Source: Clostridium sulfidigenes
GTDB taxonomy: Bacteria > Bacillota > Clostridia > Clostridiales > Clostridiaceae
NCBI RefSeq assembly: GCF_000732635.1
Contig: NZ_JPMD01000001.1
Coordinates: 62,001-126,000, forward strand
Length of the DNA stretch: 64,000 nt
Direction: 5' to 3'
The notes under the pieces: model-generated
The model's database searches: none
The model's input: only the letters and a program-made list of their open reading frames with translations
Told to the model about the DNA's origin: nothing
Shown here: piece after piece, positions 61,545 through 64,000 of the stretch
Position numbering within the stretch: the first letter of the stretch is position 1
Layout of the letters: every line of letters starts with the position of its first letter
Program-made: the position numbers and the translations under genes

Positions 61545-61790
61545 ATAAACAGAGTTCTTTGCTTCAGAGGGAGTTTACTTCCACTGAAGGTTACTAACAG
61601 AATTCTTAGTATCAATTTATTAGATACTTAAAATCCGTTGTCCTTTAGGGGAAATCGTTATCCAGGGACGTAGCAGCTCTTTACTCCAACTTTGGAGAAG
61701 GTGGGGGTATTAGAGCTGGTAGTCATCGGATGAATAAGTAAAGTTTAAAAATCTTATTCTTTCAATAGGAAAGAATAAGATTTTTATTTT
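61545..61790 (+). ncRNA. Candidate structured RNA element with terminator
   Basis: The block 61555-61735 is richer in G and C than its surroundings and full of pairable segments (CTTCAG / CTGAAG, ACTCCAACTTTGGAG, TTTAGGGGAAATC). It ends GGTATTAGAGCTGGTAGTCATC. A perfect 17-bp terminator stem (61747-61763 with 61769-61785) follows with a T tract. I recognise the pattern as common in clostridial intergenic regions, but cannot name it. A shortened inverted copy is at 20461-20525. Confidence 0.6.
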
Positions 61791-62583
61791 TCAGCAGAAG
61801 CGAGTAATTAATCTTATGGAAGTAAAAATATATTTCTTATAAAATGAAACTTAATATAAAATAAAATGTATCATACAATACAAATAATCAATGGAAATCT
61901 TTGAAATAGATACAAAAGTGTAGAAATATATAGATAAATAAGGTTATTTTACTTAAATAGCCTTAAATGAGGTTAAATGAATTTTAATAATTATAAATTA
62001 TGTTATATTATACTAATATAAAGAATATTTAGTGAATTGCATGAAAGTGAAACAATTAACTTCAATTTTGGTTTCAAATTAGTTACCTAGTTATAATACT
62101 TTCATAAAATAACATTTGTGAGAATAGCAATAGTATCTGTATGTTTATTATTATTAATAAATAAAAAACCCTAAAATATAAAAAACAATAAGCATATCGT
62201 ACAGGCACTAAATATAACCCTCATTGTGTTTGTATATATAATAAAAAGACTAGGATTTCCCCCAATCCTAGTCTTTTGCTTTACAAATAATTAATTATAA
62301 CTAGAAAATAATGGAACGAAAACCTTTTAAAGCTACACAGTAAATACAATATGAGGTAATATATGGATGATATTATTAGGTATAAGGCTAAAATCTATGG
62401 TAAAATGATAGATATTGTGATATAATTTTTGAGTAATGATAGAAATAAAATTTTGTTAATAATGTGATTAAAATATTAAGTATAACAAAAATATAGGATT
62501 TAAAAATAAGACAGGCTTATTGGTAGTTATTCATGGGAAAAATGGATAGTAATAGTTTTATATCTTTGATTGGAGGAAATAAA
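61791..62583. other. Long AT-rich spacer before polysaccharide locus
   Basis: The 790 bases hold no supported gene. A bidirectional terminator (stem AAAAGACTAGGATT / AATCCTAGTCTTTT, 62244-62277) lies in it with no evident gene upstream. The part before 62240 may be a remnant or an unseen RNA. Confidence 0.55.
62244..62277. terminator. Bidirectional terminator-like hairpin
   Basis: Perfect 14-bp inverted repeat (62244-62257 and 62264-62277) with TCCCCC loop, flanked by A and T tracts. Confidence 0.8.
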
Positions 62584-63213
62584 GTGAAGAGGGCGTTTGA
62601 TTTAGTGGTGAGTATTATAGCCTTAATACTATTGTCACCTGTAATTCTAGTTATTTCTATACTAATTAAATTAGACAATCATGGTTCTATAATATTTAAA
62701 CAATATAGAGTGGGAAAAGATAATAAAGAATTTATAATTTATAAGTTTAGATCAATGGTAGAAGATGCACCAGAGGTAGCAACAACAGCTTTAGAAAATC
62801 CTGATGAATATATAACTTCTATAGGAAAATTTTTACGAAAGACTAGTTTGGATGAATTGCCACAGCTACTTAATATTATAAAAGGTGATATGAGTTTAGT
62901 TGGTCCAAGACCTGTAATTAATGATATTAATAAAAGTGAAAAAAAATTGCTTGTATTAAGAACTAAATATGGTATTCATAAATTAACACCGGGACTTACG
63001 GGATGGGCTCAAATTAATGGTAGAGATAGTATATCCATATATAAGAAAATCAATTTAGAAATTGAGTATATGGAAAGACAAAGCTTTATATTTGACCTGA
63101 AAATACTTTTTATTACATTTTTTAAGGTTTTTAAGCAAGAAGACATAGTTAATGGAAAAGAGAATGTGGTACAAGTAAATTATCACACCTTTGAATCAAA
63201 AGATGTTATGTAA
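62584..63213 (+). CDS. Undecaprenyl-phosphate sugar transferase (bacterial sugar transferase family)
   Basis: This 209-aa membrane enzyme of the WcaJ/PglC type moves a sugar phosphate onto undecaprenyl phosphate, the first step of capsule or exopolysaccharide synthesis. A membrane hairpin (about residues 7-30) is followed by KFRSM, LRKTSLDELPQLLNIIKGDMSLVGPRP and GLTGWAQINGR, the family signature. GTG 62584 is chosen because GGAGGA (62572-62577) precedes it and it gives the standard KRAFDLVVS start; ATG 62533 upstream lacks a site. Confidence 0.93.
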   Translation: MKRAFDLVVSIIALILLSPVILVISILIKLDNHGSIIFKQYRVGKDNKEFIIYKFRSMVEDAPEVATTALENPDEYITSIGKFLRKTSLDELPQLLNIIKGDMSLVGPRPVINDINKSEKKLLVLRTKYGIHKLTPGLTGWAQINGRDSISIYKKINLEIEYMERQSFIFDLKILFITFFKVFKQEDIVNGKENVVQVNYHTFESKDVM

Positions 63214-63621
63214 TCATTAAAGAGATTTTATAGTTTAAAATATAATATAATGTTTTAATGCAAATTGTTCACCAGGTTTATTTTAAAGATATTTTTAGAA
63301 AAAATAATTTTAAAGTGAATTTGGTGTTATATTTTTATCTTTATATGCATAAAAAGTATTAAGTTTTCTTATACTTACTAACCTTATGTTAGTAAATGGT
63401 TTTAACACAAGAAAATTCAATAATCTACTTATGTATCTTAAAATAATTAAGAAATATATCATAATCTTAAAGAAAAAAACTGATAATATATTAATAGATG
63501 ATATAATACCTAATTTGTGGTATATTTGTTAAGTATGAATTTTTATTAAACATAAGAAAAAATATTTTATTTTTTTGCAAGTTGGTGTACAATTTGTATA
63601 TGTAAATTAGGAGGGATTTTT
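63214..63621. other. Intergenic region before aminotransferase gene
   Basis: These 408 AT-rich bases contain no ORF. It probably contains the promoter and leader of the aminotransferase operon; no clear boxes or riboswitch could be assigned. Confidence 0.5.
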
Positions 63622-64000
63622 TTGAAAATCAATTTTTATGAATCACAAAGAGAATATAAAGAAAAAAAGCATGAATTTGATGGAGCTATAAAAAATATAA
63701 TAGATAGTGGAGCTTTTATATTAGGAAATGAAGTTAAAACCTTTGAGGAAGAAATAAAAGATTTTACTGGGGCTAAACATGCCATAGGAGTGGCATCAGG
63801 AACAGATGCTTTAGTTATTGCATCAGATATCCTTGGTTTTAGTGATAATAAGGAAATAGTGACTACACCTTTTACTTTTTTAGCTTCTACATCTTGTCTT
63901 GCAAAGCACGGTGGAAAACCTGTTTTTGTTGATATAGATGAAGAGTCTTGTGGTATGGATGTAGATCAATTAGAGGCTGCTATTAATGATAATACTGTAG
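63622..64000 (+). CDS. DegT/DnrJ/EryC1-type sugar aminotransferase (partial)
   Basis: The first 126 residues lie in the window, and the gene continues beyond the edge. The start FYESQREYKEKKHEFDGAI, FILGNEVKTFEEEI and GVASGTDALVIASDIL are typical of PLP-dependent sugar aminotransferases that make amino sugars for surface polysaccharides. TTG 63622 has TAGGAGGG upstream. It pairs logically with the sugar transferase before it. Confidence 0.9.
   Translation, partial: MKINFYESQREYKEKKHEFDGAIKNIIDSGAFILGNEVKTFEEEIKDFTGAKHAIGVASGTDALVIASDILGFSDNKEIVTTPFTFLASTSCLAKHGGKPVFVDIDEESCGMDVDQLEAAINDNTV

Noticed and set aside
62117..62173. Small frame VRIAIVSVCLLLLINKKP before the sugar transferase
   Set aside because: Eighteen codons without a binding site; probably chance in AT-rich DNA.
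62533..62583. ATG 62533 as the start of the sugar transferase
   Set aside because: No binding site; GTG 62584 has GGAGGA and gives the conserved KRAFD start.

Overview
The window is AT-rich, low-GC DNA with strong purine-rich ribosome binding sites, a class A RNase P RNA, sporulation genes (yqfC, yqfD, cotS) and the gene order rpsU-yqeY-yqfC-yqfD-pgpH-ybeY-dgkA-cdd-era-recO and dgt-dnaG-rpoD-trmK-nif3. This points to a spore-forming Clostridium (Clostridiaceae). The species cannot be fixed from the sequence alone.

Positions 1-20460 are chromosomal core. A consensus promoter drives rpsU. The run then covers sporulation proteins YqfC/YqfD, the 7TM-HD c-di-AMP phosphodiesterase PgpH (with phoH missing from its usual place before it), the rRNA maturation endonuclease YbeY, a DgkA-PAP2 fusion, cytidine deaminase, Era, RecO, a CcpN-type CBS regulator with an odd start, pyruvate phosphate dikinase, a CotS-like protein on the minus strand, then dgt-dnaG-rpoD and trmK-nif3.

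Positions 20461-21213 hold intergenic palindromes and rnpB. A 40.3-kb prophage lies between 47-bp direct repeats (21142-21188 and 61457-61503). The repeat is the 3' end of rnpB, including the conserved segment expected to form the catalytic core, so the phage restores the RNA and supplies a new terminator for it. The prophage reads: integrase, ImmA peptidase and repressor (minus strand); operator region; cro-like, excisionase-like and antirepressor genes; ERF annealase, DUF1351, initiator with a DnaA-N-like C-terminus, dUTPase, SSB, RusA and a late regulator that looks frameshifted in an A9 run; packaging and head genes; a contractile PBSX/Xkd-like tail with a sheath; a tail-chaperone -1 frameshift site; kelch-rich fibre; XhlA, holin and amidase. 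It is therefore a myovirus.

The prophage is rich in conflict genes: a PIN nuclease with zinc ribbon (31137), a DUF4365 nuclease-like gene with a partner (33265-34988) next to a separately promoted four-helix membrane protein (35077), a head-morphogenesis protein with a toxin-like C-terminal domain followed by a likely immunity gene (39467-41255), a Tad1/Acb2-like cyclic-nucleotide sponge candidate (41615), and a right-end module of a 197-aa protein, a 58-aa antitoxin candidate and a PIN toxin candidate (58886-60328).

Right of attR are the original rnpB terminator, a structured intergenic element whose shortened copy lies inverted on the other side of rnpB, and the start of a polysaccharide locus (undecaprenyl-phosphate sugar transferase and a partial DegT-type aminotransferase).
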